Shown in pieces: positions 19,146 through 26,985 of a stretch of 64,000 nucleotides of DNA. Each line of letters opens with the position of its first letter. The stretch's first letter is position 1. The position numbers and the translations under genes are program-made. A model generated the notes under the pieces. The model made no database searches and was not told the origin of the DNA. It worked only from the letters and a program-made list of their open reading frames with translations. Source of the DNA: Ruegeria sp. HKCCSA071 (GTDB taxonomy: Bacteria; Pseudomonadota; Alphaproteobacteria; Rhodobacterales; Rhodobacteraceae); contig NZ_JAEDOX010000003.1 in assembly GCF_017872555.1 (NCBI RefSeq), forward strand, positions 62,001 to 126,000, given 5' to 3'.

Positions 19146-19210
19146 CGGGGGGCTCTGCCCCCACCGCCCGTTCCGGGCGGCTCCCCCGGGATATTTTTTG
19201 GCCAGATGAA
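19146..19210 (+). repeat. 3'-gene double-hairpin repeat, copy 2
   Basis: Starts 7 bases after the flavin-reductase stop. Hairpins GGGGGC-TCT-GCCCCC (19148-19162) and CCGCCCG-TTC-CGGGCGG (19164-19180), then the tail ATATTTTTTGGCCAGATGAA (19191-19210). Same order and polarity as copy 1, with a different second stem that still pairs. Confidence 0.78.
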
Positions 19211-19221
19211 GCAGGGATCCT

Positions 19222-19271
19222 TCATTCATCTGGCTTCAAATATCCCGGAGCGCGAGGCAGAGCCTCGCAAA
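19222..19271 (-). repeat. 3'-gene hairpin repeat, copy 3 (inverted relative to copy 2)
   Basis: Read on the minus strand it follows the SulP stop codon: one hairpin GCGAGGC-TCT-GCCTCGC, then CCGGGATATTTGAAGCCAGA with TGAATGA. The second hairpin is absent. It faces copy 2, so the two tails make a GCCAGATGAA/TTCATCTGGC inverted repeat. Confidence 0.65.
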
Positions 19272-19275
19272 AGGA

Positions 19276-20910
19276 TCAGTGGCCGCCCAGAATGCCGGTA
19301 CGGACAGAATAATCAACCGCCAATTCGTAATCCGGGTCATCATCACTGTCGACCATCAGGTGGCCTGCCTTGTTCAGCAGCTTGTGGCAATCCCGGCTCA
19401 GGTGGCGCAGCATGACGCGTTTACCTGCTGCCTCGTATTTGGCCGCGATGTTTTCGATGGCTTGCAATGCCGACTGGTCCACCACACGGCTTTCAGCGAA
19501 ATCGACGATGACGGTTTCCGGGTCATTCGGCACATCGAAGAGTTCGATAAAGCCGTCCGATGACCCAAAGAACAGCGGCCCCTGGATTTCATAGACCTTC
19601 GCCCCTTTTTCGGTCGCCGAGTCGCGGGTGACTGCGTGGATGCGCTTGGCGTTGTTCCAAGCATAGGCCAGAGCCGAGACAATGACGCCGACAACAACGG
19701 CGACCGCGAGGTCTTCCATCACTGTCACCACAGTGACCAGAACGATGACAAAGGCGTCGGTCAGTGGAACCTTGCGCAGGATCTTGAACGAGTTCCACGC
19801 AAAGGTGCCGATCACCACCATGAACATCACCCCGACCAGCGCGGCCAGCGGAATCTGCTCGATCAGCGGTGAGGCAAACAGGATGAAGGTCAGCAGAAAC
19901 AGCGCCGCGGCGATCCCGGCGATACGGGTCCGGCCACCGGATTTCACGTTGATCATCGACTGACCGATCATCGCGCAGCCACCCATGCCACCGAAAAAGC
20001 CGGTCGCGATATTCGACGCACCCTGCGCGATACATTCCTGAGAGGCTCCGCCGCGCTTGCCGGTAATCTCGCCCACAAGGTTCAGGGTCAGAAGGGATTC
20101 GATCAGGCCAATTGCGGCCAGAATGACGGCGTAGGGCAGGATGATCTCAAGCGTGCCCCAGTTCAGCGGAACCATGGGGATGTGGAAGGCAGGCAGACCA
20201 CCTTCGATCGAGGCCAGATCACCGACGCGTGGGACATCCAGCCCCAGACCGATCACCAGCGCAGCGACAACCAGAATACCTGCCAGAGGCGCAGGAATGA
20301 TGCGCGTGATGCGCGGCACCGCCCAGATCACCGCCATGGTCAGTGCCACAAGGCCCAGCATGGTGTATAGCTGCACACCCGAGAGCCATTCTCCACCGCC
20401 CATGCCGTGACCGGTGTTTTCCATGGTACCCGGCACCTTGAACTGGCCCATCTGGGCCAGAAAGATCACGATGGCCAAGCCATTCACAAAGCCCAGCATC
20501 ACCGGGTGCGGCACCAGTCGGATGAAGCGGCCCCAATGCATCGCCCCGGCGATAACCTGGAGTATCCCCATCAGAACCACCGTTGCGAACAGGTATTCGA
20601 CGCCATGCTCGGCCACCAGCGCCACCATGACGACCGCCAGCGCGCCGGTCGCGCCCGAGATCATGCCGGGTCGCCCGCCGATCAGCGCGGTGATGAGCCC
20701 CACAAGGAACGCGGCATAAAGGCCAACCAGCGGATGCACGCCTGCCACAAAGGCAAAGGCCACGGCCTCGGGCACCAGTGCGAGGGCCACAGTCAGGCCG
20801 GACAGCAGCTCGATCCGCAGACGAGATAAGGTCAACCCCTCATCCGGCACCCAGCGCAGATCGGGTATGGCGATACGGTTGGCAAAACTTGCCAGCAAGG
20901 CTCGGGGCAT
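19276..20910 (-). CDS. SulP family anion transporter with STAS domain
   Basis: Inner-membrane transporter of 544 residues. Residues about 30-410 hold the multi-helix SulP domain (LVPEAVAFAFVAGVHPLVGLYAAF near the N-terminus, given in part; SGATGALAVVMVAL; the signature GGMGGCAMIGQS). A cytoplasmic STAS domain occupies roughly the last 110 residues (YEIQGPLFFGSSDGF and VIVDFAESRVVDQSA). Family members carry sulfate, bicarbonate or other anions, some with Na+; the substrate cannot be decided here. It ends next to repeat copy 3 and is divergent from a small exported-protein gene. Confidence 0.9.
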   Translation of the reverse strand: MPRALLASFANRIAIPDLRWVPDEGLTLSRLRIELLSGLTVALALVPEAVAFAFVAGVHPLVGLYAAFLVGLITALIGGRPGMISGATGALAVVMVALVAEHGVEYLFATVVLMGILQVIAGAMHWGRFIRLVPHPVMLGFVNGLAIVIFLAQMGQFKVPGTMENTGHGMGGGEWLSGVQLYTMLGLVALTMAVIWAVPRITRIIPAPLAGILVVAALVIGLGLDVPRVGDLASIEGGLPAFHIPMVPLNWGTLEIILPYAVILAAIGLIESLLTLNLVGEITGKRGGASQECIAQGASNIATGFFGGMGGCAMIGQSMINVKSGGRTRIAGIAAALFLLTFILFASPLIEQIPLAALVGVMFMVVIGTFAWNSFKILRKVPLTDAFVIVLVTVVTVMEDLAVAVVVGVIVSALAYAWNNAKRIHAVTRDSATEKGAKVYEIQGPLFFGSSDGFIELFDVPNDPETVIVDFAESRVVDQSALQAIENIAAKYEAAGKRVMLRHLSRDCHKLLNKAGHLMVDSDDDPDYELAVDYSVRTGILGGH

Positions 20911-21075
20911 TGGACAGTCCTATAGGATTTTATGTTCGCGCGAAGGGGTCGTTGTAGCGGGGGAGCGGCTGTTAAGCCACCGCAGCAGGTGGGATGCAGC
21001 CATGCACACAGCGCATAACTTGCCTCTCAGCAACGTGATTTGCGGCGCCGGGGCCAAGTACCCAAATGTGAGTTC

Positions 21076-21636
21076 ATGCGTTGGATAGCCCTCATATTTC
21101 TATCGGCCCTGCCCGCCTTTGCGCAGGATTTGCAAGGGAATGACACGGCTGGAAACTGGCGCGTCACGCACCATGAGATTTTCGGTATCTGGAATTCGAT
21201 TTGTGATGAACGTGACGAAAACGACGCTTTGGTGCAGCGCTGTTACTTACGGCGCGCCGAGGTATTTTCCTCGCGTCCGAAATTTGCGGCCCAATTCATG
21301 TTCATCACACCCGAGCCAGATGGTTTCAAAATCGAATTCGGGATTGAGCCGGGTACCTTCTTCAACCCTTCTGGATTCCGCATCGAGAAAGAACAGGATG
21401 TGATCTGGCGCACGCGGCGTCCCGGTTGCCTGACAGGGTTAAGCTGTACGTTCGAGGAGCATCGCGCCGACGGCCTGCTGGATGCCATGCTGAACGGGGA
21501 TGCGTATCGTTTTGAGTTTCGTGACAGGCATGGTCAATCGCAGGACCTGACGTGGCCGCTGGATGAGTTTGGAGCCGCCTGGGCGGATTTCAACACCCAA
21601 TCTCAACAGCGTAACCTGCTGGCGAAACAGGAATAG
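21076..21636 (+). CDS. Exported protein of unknown function, weakly IalB-like
   Basis: A 186-residue protein with a short signal peptide (RWIALIFLSALPAFA, cleavage before QD). The mature part contains GNWRVTHHEI, then CDERDEND and QRCYLRR: a pair of cysteines around an NWRV motif that recalls the invasion-associated locus B (IalB) fold. A second cysteine pair follows in RPGCLTGLSCTFEEH. The IalB resemblance is by eye only. The chosen ATG puts the signal peptide at the N-terminus; no strong ribosome site is visible. Confidence 0.65.
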   Translation: MRWIALIFLSALPAFAQDLQGNDTAGNWRVTHHEIFGIWNSICDERDENDALVQRCYLRRAEVFSSRPKFAAQFMFITPEPDGFKIEFGIEPGTFFNPSGFRIEKEQDVIWRTRRPGCLTGLSCTFEEHRADGLLDAMLNGDAYRFEFRDRHGQSQDLTWPLDEFGAAWADFNTQSQQRNLLAKQE

Positions 21637-21702
21637 ACCTCTTGTCAATTTCGGGTCGAACCCGCACAAATTCAATATCAGTATCTCAGGCGGAGCAGGA
21701 CA

Positions 21703-22575
21703 GTGACCCAAACCAGGATTGCCGTTATCGGCGGATCAGGCATCTATGACATCGATGGGCTGGAAAATGCGGAATGGGTCAGTGTCGATACCCCTTGGGG
21801 GGCACCTTCGGATCAGATCCTGACCGGGTCGCTGGACGGTGTCGCCATGGCCTTTCTGCCCCGTCATGGGCGCGGACATGTGCATTCGCCCACCGATGTG
21901 CCTTATCGCGCCAATATCGACGCGCTGAAACGGATTGGTGTAACGGATGTGATCTCGGTCTCGGCCTGCGGGTCGTTTCGCGAACATATGGCACCGGGCG
22001 ATTTTGTCATCGTCGATCAGTTCATCGACCGGACATTTGCGCGCGACAAGAGCTTTTTCGGAACAGGCTGCGTCGCCCATGTCAGCGTTGCGCATCCGAC
22101 CTGCCCGCGCCTGTCAGACGCCTGTGAGACCGCAGGCAAGGCTGCCGGTATCACGATCCATCGCGGCGGCACCTATCTGGCGATGGAAGGGCCGCAGTTT
22201 TCGTCTCTTGCGGAATCGAAGATGTATCGCGAGCAATGGGACTGCGACGTGATCGGCATGACCAACATGCCCGAAGCCAAGCTCGCCCGCGAAGCCGAGC
22301 TTTGTTATGCCTCAATCGCGATGGTCACCGATTTTGACAGCTGGCACCCGGACCATGGCGAGGTGGATGTGACCACCATCATTGCGACCCTGACCGGCAA
22401 TGCCGATAAGGGCCGTGCATTGGTCAAAGGCCTTCCCGCCCTGCTGGGGACCGACCGCGCGTCCTGCCCGCATGGCTGTGACCGGGCGCTGGAATATGCC
22501 ATCCTCACCGCGCCCGAAAAGCGCGATCCGGCGCTGCTGGCCAAGCTGGACGCGGTTGCGGGTCGGATTCTGTAG
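21703..22575 (+). CDS. mtnP: S-methyl-5'-thioadenosine phosphorylase
   Basis: Phosphorolyses methylthioadenosine (from polyamine and homoserine-lactone synthesis) to adenine and methylthioribose-1-phosphate. The 290-residue PNP-family protein has IGGSGIYD (9-16), PRHGRGHVHSP (phosphate site), VSACGSFRE, TYLAMEGPQFSSLAES (substrate loop) and IGMTNMPEAKLAREAELCY, all MTAP hallmarks. Start is GTG with GGAGCAGGA just upstream. The adenine product is the substrate of Apt, encoded 1.5 kb downstream on the same strand. Confidence 0.95.
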   Translation: MTQTRIAVIGGSGIYDIDGLENAEWVSVDTPWGAPSDQILTGSLDGVAMAFLPRHGRGHVHSPTDVPYRANIDALKRIGVTDVISVSACGSFREHMAPGDFVIVDQFIDRTFARDKSFFGTGCVAHVSVAHPTCPRLSDACETAGKAAGITIHRGGTYLAMEGPQFSSLAESKMYREQWDCDVIGMTNMPEAKLAREAELCYASIAMVTDFDSWHPDHGEVDVTTIIATLTGNADKGRALVKGLPALLGTDRASCPHGCDRALEYAILTAPEKRDPALLAKLDAVAGRIL

Positions 22576-22889
22576 GTTCCGCGCGACGCGTCGGGCATTG
22601 CAGCCGACAGCAGATCGGCTTTCCGGATCACGTTGTGCAAGCGTCCAAGCATGGCATCGACCCCTGCGCCCGAAACTGTCCGGGCACAGGGGATGCGGGT
22701 TCTTTCTGCCGGGATACTCGCCGCAAGAATGCGACAGTTTTGACGGATCGCACTCGTATCAGTTTTCGTGCAAGTCTCGGCCTGATCCGACCGTTTTGAA
22801 GAGCCCGAATGCTGGTCGCCATGAAAATTGTCAAGCATCGGTAGTTTGGCTATAGCGGTACCAAAGGAACGTATTGCGAGCAGACCCTT
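22576..22889. other. 314-base intergenic stretch with an imperfect long hairpin
   Basis: No convincing gene. Bases 22661-22672 (CCCCTGCGCCCG) pair with 22681-22692 (CGGGCACAGGGG) around an 8-base loop with one mismatch, 85 bases after the mtnP stop. The right end (CTATAGCG near 22851 and AAAGGAA) probably holds the LysE-family gene's promoter and upstream leader. A minus-strand open frame crosses the region but continues through mtnP and the next gene and is treated as chance. Confidence 0.5.
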
Positions 22890-23519
22890 ATGTCTCTGGA
22901 ACTCTGGCTGGCCTTTGTTGCCGCATCCACCGCCTTGCTGCTGATCCCGGGCCCGACCGTGCTGTTGGTGCTGAGCTATGCGCTGTCCAAGGGGCGCAGC
23001 GTTGCCGTGGCCTCGGCCACAGGGGTCGCTGTGGGGGATCTTGTGGCAATGACCGCGTCTTTGTTGGGACTGGGCGCGCTTGTTCTGGCCTCGGCCACCT
23101 TGTTTTCCGTCCTCAAATGGGTCGGAGCGGCCTATCTGGTCTGGCTTGGGATTAAACTGCTGCGCAGCGCCCCGGCAAGTGGGTTGGGAACGGTCGCGAC
23201 CGGGCGGGATGTCACCCCCCGCAGCGTGTTTGGACATGCGGCCGCTGTCACGGCACTGAACCCGAAATCCATCGCCTTTTTCATCGCCTTTGTGCCGCAG
23301 TTCCTGCGCCCGGCTGAACCGCTGGGGCCGCAATTTGCCATCCTGATCGTCACTTTCGTCGGACTGGCCTGGCTGAATGCGCTGGCTTATGCGTTGCTGG
23401 CCGACCGGTTGCGGCGGCTGATTGGCCGCGCCAGCGTGATCACCGGCATGACGCGGTTTGGCGGGCTGACTCTGATCGGGATGGGTTTCGCCACGGCAGT
23501 TCTGCGCCGCCCGGCCTAA
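22890..23519 (+). CDS. LysE/RhtB family amino-acid exporter
   Basis: A 209-residue inner-membrane protein with about six hydrophobic helices. The N-terminus (LWLAFVAASTALLLIPGPTV) has the LysE/RhtB IPGPTV motif, followed by GVAVGDLVAMTASLLGLGAL and the mid-protein ALNPKSIAFFIAFVPQF motif characteristic of the family. It likely exports an amino acid or homoserine-lactone-like compound; substrate unknown. It is convergent with a small RHH-type gene, with an 8-base gap. Confidence 0.9.
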   Translation: MSLELWLAFVAASTALLLIPGPTVLLVLSYALSKGRSVAVASATGVAVGDLVAMTASLLGLGALVLASATLFSVLKWVGAAYLVWLGIKLLRSAPASGLGTVATGRDVTPRSVFGHAAAVTALNPKSIAFFIAFVPQFLRPAEPLGPQFAILIVTFVGLAWLNALAYALLADRLRRLIGRASVITGMTRFGGLTLIGMGFATAVLRRPA

Positions 23520-23527
23520 CCCTTTTT

Positions 23528-23701
23528 TCAGTTTTCGGCGTTTTCCTTCATGAACCCGCGGATAAACCGGCGGATTTCGCGGGCAGCTGACGTATCCAGC
23601 TCCCTGCACAACTCGACAAACGCGTCGCGCTCATCCTTGTCCAGACGCAGAACCAGCTGACTGTTCTTCTTCGTCGATCCCTTGCCGTCTTTCTTTGGCA
23701 C
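23528..23701 (-). CDS. Small ribbon-helix-helix-like protein
   Basis: A 57-residue basic protein. After a lysine-rich N-terminus (PKKDGKGSTKKN) come a beta strand (SQLVLRLDKDE) and two helices (RDAFVELCRELDTS and AAREIRRFIRGFMKE), the RHH DNA-binding layout of Arc/CopG-like antitoxins and regulators. GTG at 23701 is chosen because TAGGAG sits 8 bases upstream; an in-frame TTG further up would overlap that site. No toxin gene is adjacent, so a regulator role is more likely than an antitoxin. Confidence 0.7.
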   Translation of the reverse strand: MPKKDGKGSTKKNSQLVLRLDKDERDAFVELCRELDTSAAREIRRFIRGFMKENAEN

Positions 23702-24025
23702 GCGCGTTGCTCCTACCAAATGCTCGTTAATTCAGGCGATGCATTGTGTATACATAGCATAGTGATTGTCGTTATCGGGCACTTAACAGCACCGGAACGG
23801 AAATGGCAATGAACCTTCGAAACACACAAGCCTTTCTTTTGCGGAATCAACGCAATTGAGTAAGCCGCACCTGTCATGTTTGCCTGCCAGACTTTACCGA
23901 TAAGTCAGATTGCCCAAGGCCCGGGTTTCGCACCGCTGGTGATCGCGCAAATGAATTGTTCCTTGCATGGCTAACCCTCTTGGGCCAAACACGTTTTGGT
24001 AATTGAAGCGGAAAAGGGTTGGTTC
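23702..24025. other. Divergent intergenic region between the RHH gene and apt
   Basis: Relatively AT-rich. The part near 23745-23765 (GTGTATACATAGCATAG) holds TATA-like hexamers usable in either direction and probably serves the RHH gene on the minus strand. An 18-codon frame starting near 23803 (MAMNLRNTQAFLLRNQRN) has no recognised relative. Nothing else stands out up to the GAAAAGGG ribosome site of apt. Confidence 0.45.
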
Positions 24026-24565
24026 ATGTCAAGGAACAAGACTGTCAAAGACTACATCCGGACGATTGTCGACTTCCCGCATGAAGGAATTCTGTTTCGC
24101 GATGTGACGACGCTGTTTGCCGATCCGCGCGGATTTCGGATGGCCATTGACCAGATGCTGCACCCCTATGCCGGGGAACGCATCGACAAGGTTGTCGGCC
24201 TTGAGGCGCGGGGCTTTATCCTTGGCGGCGCGATTGCGCATCAGTTGAGCCTGGGTTTCGTGCCGATCCGCAAGAAAGGCAAACTGCCCGGCACAACGAT
24301 CAGCCAGGACTACAAGCTGGAATATGGTGAAGCGATCGTCGAGATCCACGATGACGCCATCCAGCCAGGCGAAAAAATCCTTGTCGTTGACGACCTTCTG
24401 GCCACAGGCGGCACTGCGGCGGCGGGCATCAAACTGATCGAGCGTCTGGGCGGTGAGATCGTCTCATGCGCGTTCATTATCGACCTGCCTGACCTCGGCG
24501 GGCGCAAAGTATTGGAAGATATGGGCATGGACGTGCATGTCCTGTGCGAATTCGAAGGGCTTTAA
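24026..24565 (+). CDS. apt: Adenine phosphoribosyltransferase
   Basis: Makes AMP from adenine and PRPP. The 179-residue protein has the Apt N-terminus ([18 protein letters not shown]), [15 protein letters not shown], the flexible loop RKKGKLPG and the PRPP-binding motif [10 protein letters not shown] (121-130). An in-frame start ten codons upstream is rejected because the ATG at 24026 matches the family N-terminus and follows AAAAGGG. Works with MtnP in adenine salvage. Confidence 0.96.
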   Translation: MSRNKTVKDYIRTIVDFPHEGILFRDVTTLFADPRGFRMAIDQMLHPYAGERIDKVVGLEARGFILGGAIAHQLSLGFVPIRKKGKLPGTTISQDYKLEYGEAIVEIHDDAIQPGEKILVVDDLLATGGTAAAGIKLIERLGGEIVSCAFIIDLPDLGGRKVLEDMGMDVHVLCEFEGL

Positions 24566-24607
24566 CGCGGCAACCTTCGGACTTCTTAACAAGAGTCAGA
24601 GCCGGGT

Positions 24608-26023
24608 TCACGCCTTCAGCACCGCGCCGGGATTCATGATGCCAAAGGGGTCCAGCGCCGCCTTGATGGTCCGCATTGCATCCAGCTTTACCGGATCGCC
24701 ATAGCGTTCCAGATCGTCCGTTTTCATGCGGCCCACGCCATGTTCCGCGCTGACAGAACCGTCAAAGGCATGGACCAAATCATGCACGGCCCGCTTGACC
24801 ACGGTGCTCTGACCCTCAAAATCCGACCTGCCCTGCCCCTTGGGGGGAAAGACGTTGTAATGCAGATTGCCATCCCCGAGATGGCCGAAGCAATTGATCC
24901 GGAACGGCCCGAGACCGGAAATTACCTTTTCCCCTTGGCGCACAAAATCCGGAATTTCTGAGATCGGGATCGAGATATCATGGCTCGACACCGAGCCGAT
25001 CAGGCGATTGGCCTCGGGGATACGCTCGCGCACGGCCCACAACTCACCGCGCTGCGCCTCGCTTTGTGCAATCACGCCATCCTGCACCAGCCCAAGCGCT
25101 TGCGCGTGGACAAAGATATCCTCCAGCGCGTCGGACGGAGACTGCCCCGTGGCCAGCCCCAATTCGATTAGAACGCTCCACTCTGGCGGTGTTTCAAACG
25201 GTTGCCGGACATCCGGCAGAACCTCGGACAAGAACTTCAGCCCCTGCCGGTGGATCAGTTCGAAAGTGCTGACAGCCTCGCCCACGCGATCACGCGCCTG
25301 GGCCAGCAGGGAAATAGCGGCTTCGGGTGACGCTACCTGAAACATTGCCGTCCCGATCGCGGCAGGCCGGGGAAACAGCTTGAGCGCGGCTGCGGTGATG
25401 ATCCCCAGCGTGCCCTCGGCCCCAATCAGCAGATTGCGCAGGTCATAGCCTGTGTTGTCCTTTCGCAACCGGCTGAGACCCTGCCAGATTTGACCATTGG
25501 GCAGAACGACCTCGAGCCCAAGGCACAGGTCGCGCGCATTGCCATAGCGCAAGACGTTGACGCCCCCGGCATTGGTGGACAGGTTGCCCCCGATCCGACA
25601 GGATCCCTGCGCCGCCAGCGTCAAAGGAAACAGGCGGTCTTGCGCCTCGGCCGCGGCTTGGACGTCCTGCAAAATGGCTCCGGCCTCGACAATCAGTATA
25701 TTTTCGGTGGGATAGACGGATCGGATGGCCGTCATCCGTTCCAGCGAAATCACCAAGGGCGCTGGCCCATGCGGCATCACCTGCCCCCCGACCAGACCAG
25801 TTCCACCGCCGTAAGGCACCACCGGAACACGCATTTCGGACGCCACCTGCACCAGCACCGAGACCTCTTCGGTTGTGCGGGGCAAGGCCAGCAGGCCAGC
25901 CTGCCCGGCAAATCGCCCGCGCGGTTCTTCCAGATACCGGTCGGCCACCGGGCGCAACACCTGATCGCCCAGTTTCGAGCGGATCAGCGTGGCAATGCGG
26001 TCATCAGCGGGGTTTAGACTCAT
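24608..26023 (-). CDS. FAD-binding oxidase, GlcD/D-2-hydroxyacid dehydrogenase type
   Basis: A 471-residue flavoprotein of the PCMH/VAO family. The FAD domain has VVPYGGGTGLVGGQ (about 68-81), GGNLSTNAGGVNVLRYGN and DLRNLLIGAEGTLGIIT. The C-terminal substrate and metal domain has FGHLGDGNLHYNV and SAEHGVGRMK, with the paired histidines typical of D-lactate, D-2-hydroxyglutarate and glycolate dehydrogenases. The exact 2-hydroxyacid is not resolvable. Convergent with apt and 38 bases downstream of the metallo-hydrolase gene on the same strand. Confidence 0.9.
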   Translation of the reverse strand: MSLNPADDRIATLIRSKLGDQVLRPVADRYLEEPRGRFAGQAGLLALPRTTEEVSVLVQVASEMRVPVVPYGGGTGLVGGQVMPHGPAPLVISLERMTAIRSVYPTENILIVEAGAILQDVQAAAEAQDRLFPLTLAAQGSCRIGGNLSTNAGGVNVLRYGNARDLCLGLEVVLPNGQIWQGLSRLRKDNTGYDLRNLLIGAEGTLGIITAAALKLFPRPAAIGTAMFQVASPEAAISLLAQARDRVGEAVSTFELIHRQGLKFLSEVLPDVRQPFETPPEWSVLIELGLATGQSPSDALEDIFVHAQALGLVQDGVIAQSEAQRGELWAVRERIPEANRLIGSVSSHDISIPISEIPDFVRQGEKVISGLGPFRINCFGHLGDGNLHYNVFPPKGQGRSDFEGQSTVVKRAVHDLVHAFDGSVSAEHGVGRMKTDDLERYGDPVKLDAMRTIKAALDPFGIMNPGAVLKA

Positions 26024-26061
26024 ACGTTTTCAATGCCCAACCGGTTCCGCCACGGCAAGCC

Positions 26062-26880
26062 TTATTCCAGATCAATCAGATAGCGCGGCTCCAGCACGAC
26101 AACCGTTGGACGGTCCGGCAAGTCACGCAGAGAGACGGTGATCTCGGACACGCCGTCACGTTCAACCGGGAACTCATCCCGGATATCCACGAGGAAGCGA
26201 TCCAGCGAAAACTCCGAGAACCAGTGCATCGGAATGATCACCGAGCTTTTCAGCCGCTTCAGAACCGAGATCATGTCAGGCAAGGGCATGGTCGTTCCGC
26301 CATCGACGGCGGCCATGACCACATCCAACCGACCCAGCGCAGCAAACTGTTCATCTGACGGTACATGATGCAAATGTCCCAGATGACCGATACACAGCCC
26401 TTCGACCTCGAACACGAAGATAGAATTGCCGCGTTCCTCGACCCCGCCATAGGCCGAGCGGATATCGGTCGGGACATTGCGTATCAGCATCTCGCCCAGA
26501 TCCAGGTGATGTTCGATCCCCTGCCCGAACTCGCCCCATCCCGGCAGAACATGCGGGATCGCCGGGTCGGGATGTGCCGTCCAATGGGTGTCGTGCGCAT
26601 GGTTCATTGTCACCACGTCGGGAATCAGATCGGCACTGCCGATGAACCCGGTAAAGTCTGTCACAACATTCAACCCGCCACGGGTCTGGATCATAAAGGC
26701 GGCATGCGCGATATAGCTGATGCGCACCGAAAACTCCGGCACCGGGTCCTGCCATGCAGCTTTGTGCAGATATTCTATCCCCGGCGCCGCCTCGGCGATG
26801 GCGATACAATGGCTCGGCCGCCGCTCCTGCGCCACGGCCCCGCCCGAAATCACCATCAATGCTGCAACCAACCAGCGCAT
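26062..26880 (-). CDS. Exported metallo-beta-lactamase-fold protein (UlaG-like)
   Basis: A 272-residue protein with a signal peptide (RWLVAALMVISGGAVA, before QERR). The MBL-like core reads SYIAHAAFMIQTRGGLNVVTD, then NHAHDTHW where HxHxDH is expected (here H-x-H-D-x-H), then GHLGHLHH and IPMHW, which supply further metal-ligand histidines. It resembles UlaG/RomA-type metal-dependent hydrolases; substrate unknown. The altered spacing of the first motif is noted as odd but the region is clearly metal-rich. Confidence 0.75.
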   Translation of the reverse strand: MRWLVAALMVISGGAVAQERRPSHCIAIAEAAPGIEYLHKAAWQDPVPEFSVRISYIAHAAFMIQTRGGLNVVTDFTGFIGSADLIPDVVTMNHAHDTHWTAHPDPAIPHVLPGWGEFGQGIEHHLDLGEMLIRNVPTDIRSAYGGVEERGNSIFVFEVEGLCIGHLGHLHHVPSDEQFAALGRLDVVMAAVDGGTTMPLPDMISVLKRLKSSVIIPMHWFSEFSLDRFLVDIRDEFPVERDGVSEITVSLRDLPDRPTVVVLEPRYLIDLE

Positions 26881-26921
26881 ACCCGAAGTGTAGCGCAGAT
26901 CGCCACCAAGTCATGCCCCTT

Positions 26922-26985
26922 GTTCATCTGGCCAAAAATATCCCGGGGGAAGCGCGGCTTGCCGCGACGGGGGCAGAGCCCCCTA
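26922..26985 (-). repeat. 3'-gene double-hairpin repeat, copy 4
   Basis: Read on the minus strand it begins at the TAG stop codon of the downstream-listed GNAT gene: GGGGGC-TCT-GCCCCC, then CGCGGC-AA-GCCGCG, then CCCCCGGGATATTTTTGGCC and AGATGAAC. Same structure and polarity as copies 1 and 2. Confidence 0.75.

Noticed and set aside
22305..23609. 434-codon minus-strand open frame across mtnP, the gap and the LysE gene
   Set aside because: Low-complexity Gln/Arg/Gly-rich product typical of antisense GC-rich DNA. Its middle part in the gap briefly recalled an aldolase tail (ILAAS...) but no domain could be supported.
23528..23701. Toxin-antitoxin module around the small RHH protein
   Set aside because: No toxin-sized partner frame adjoins it on the same strand; neighbours are an exporter and apt.
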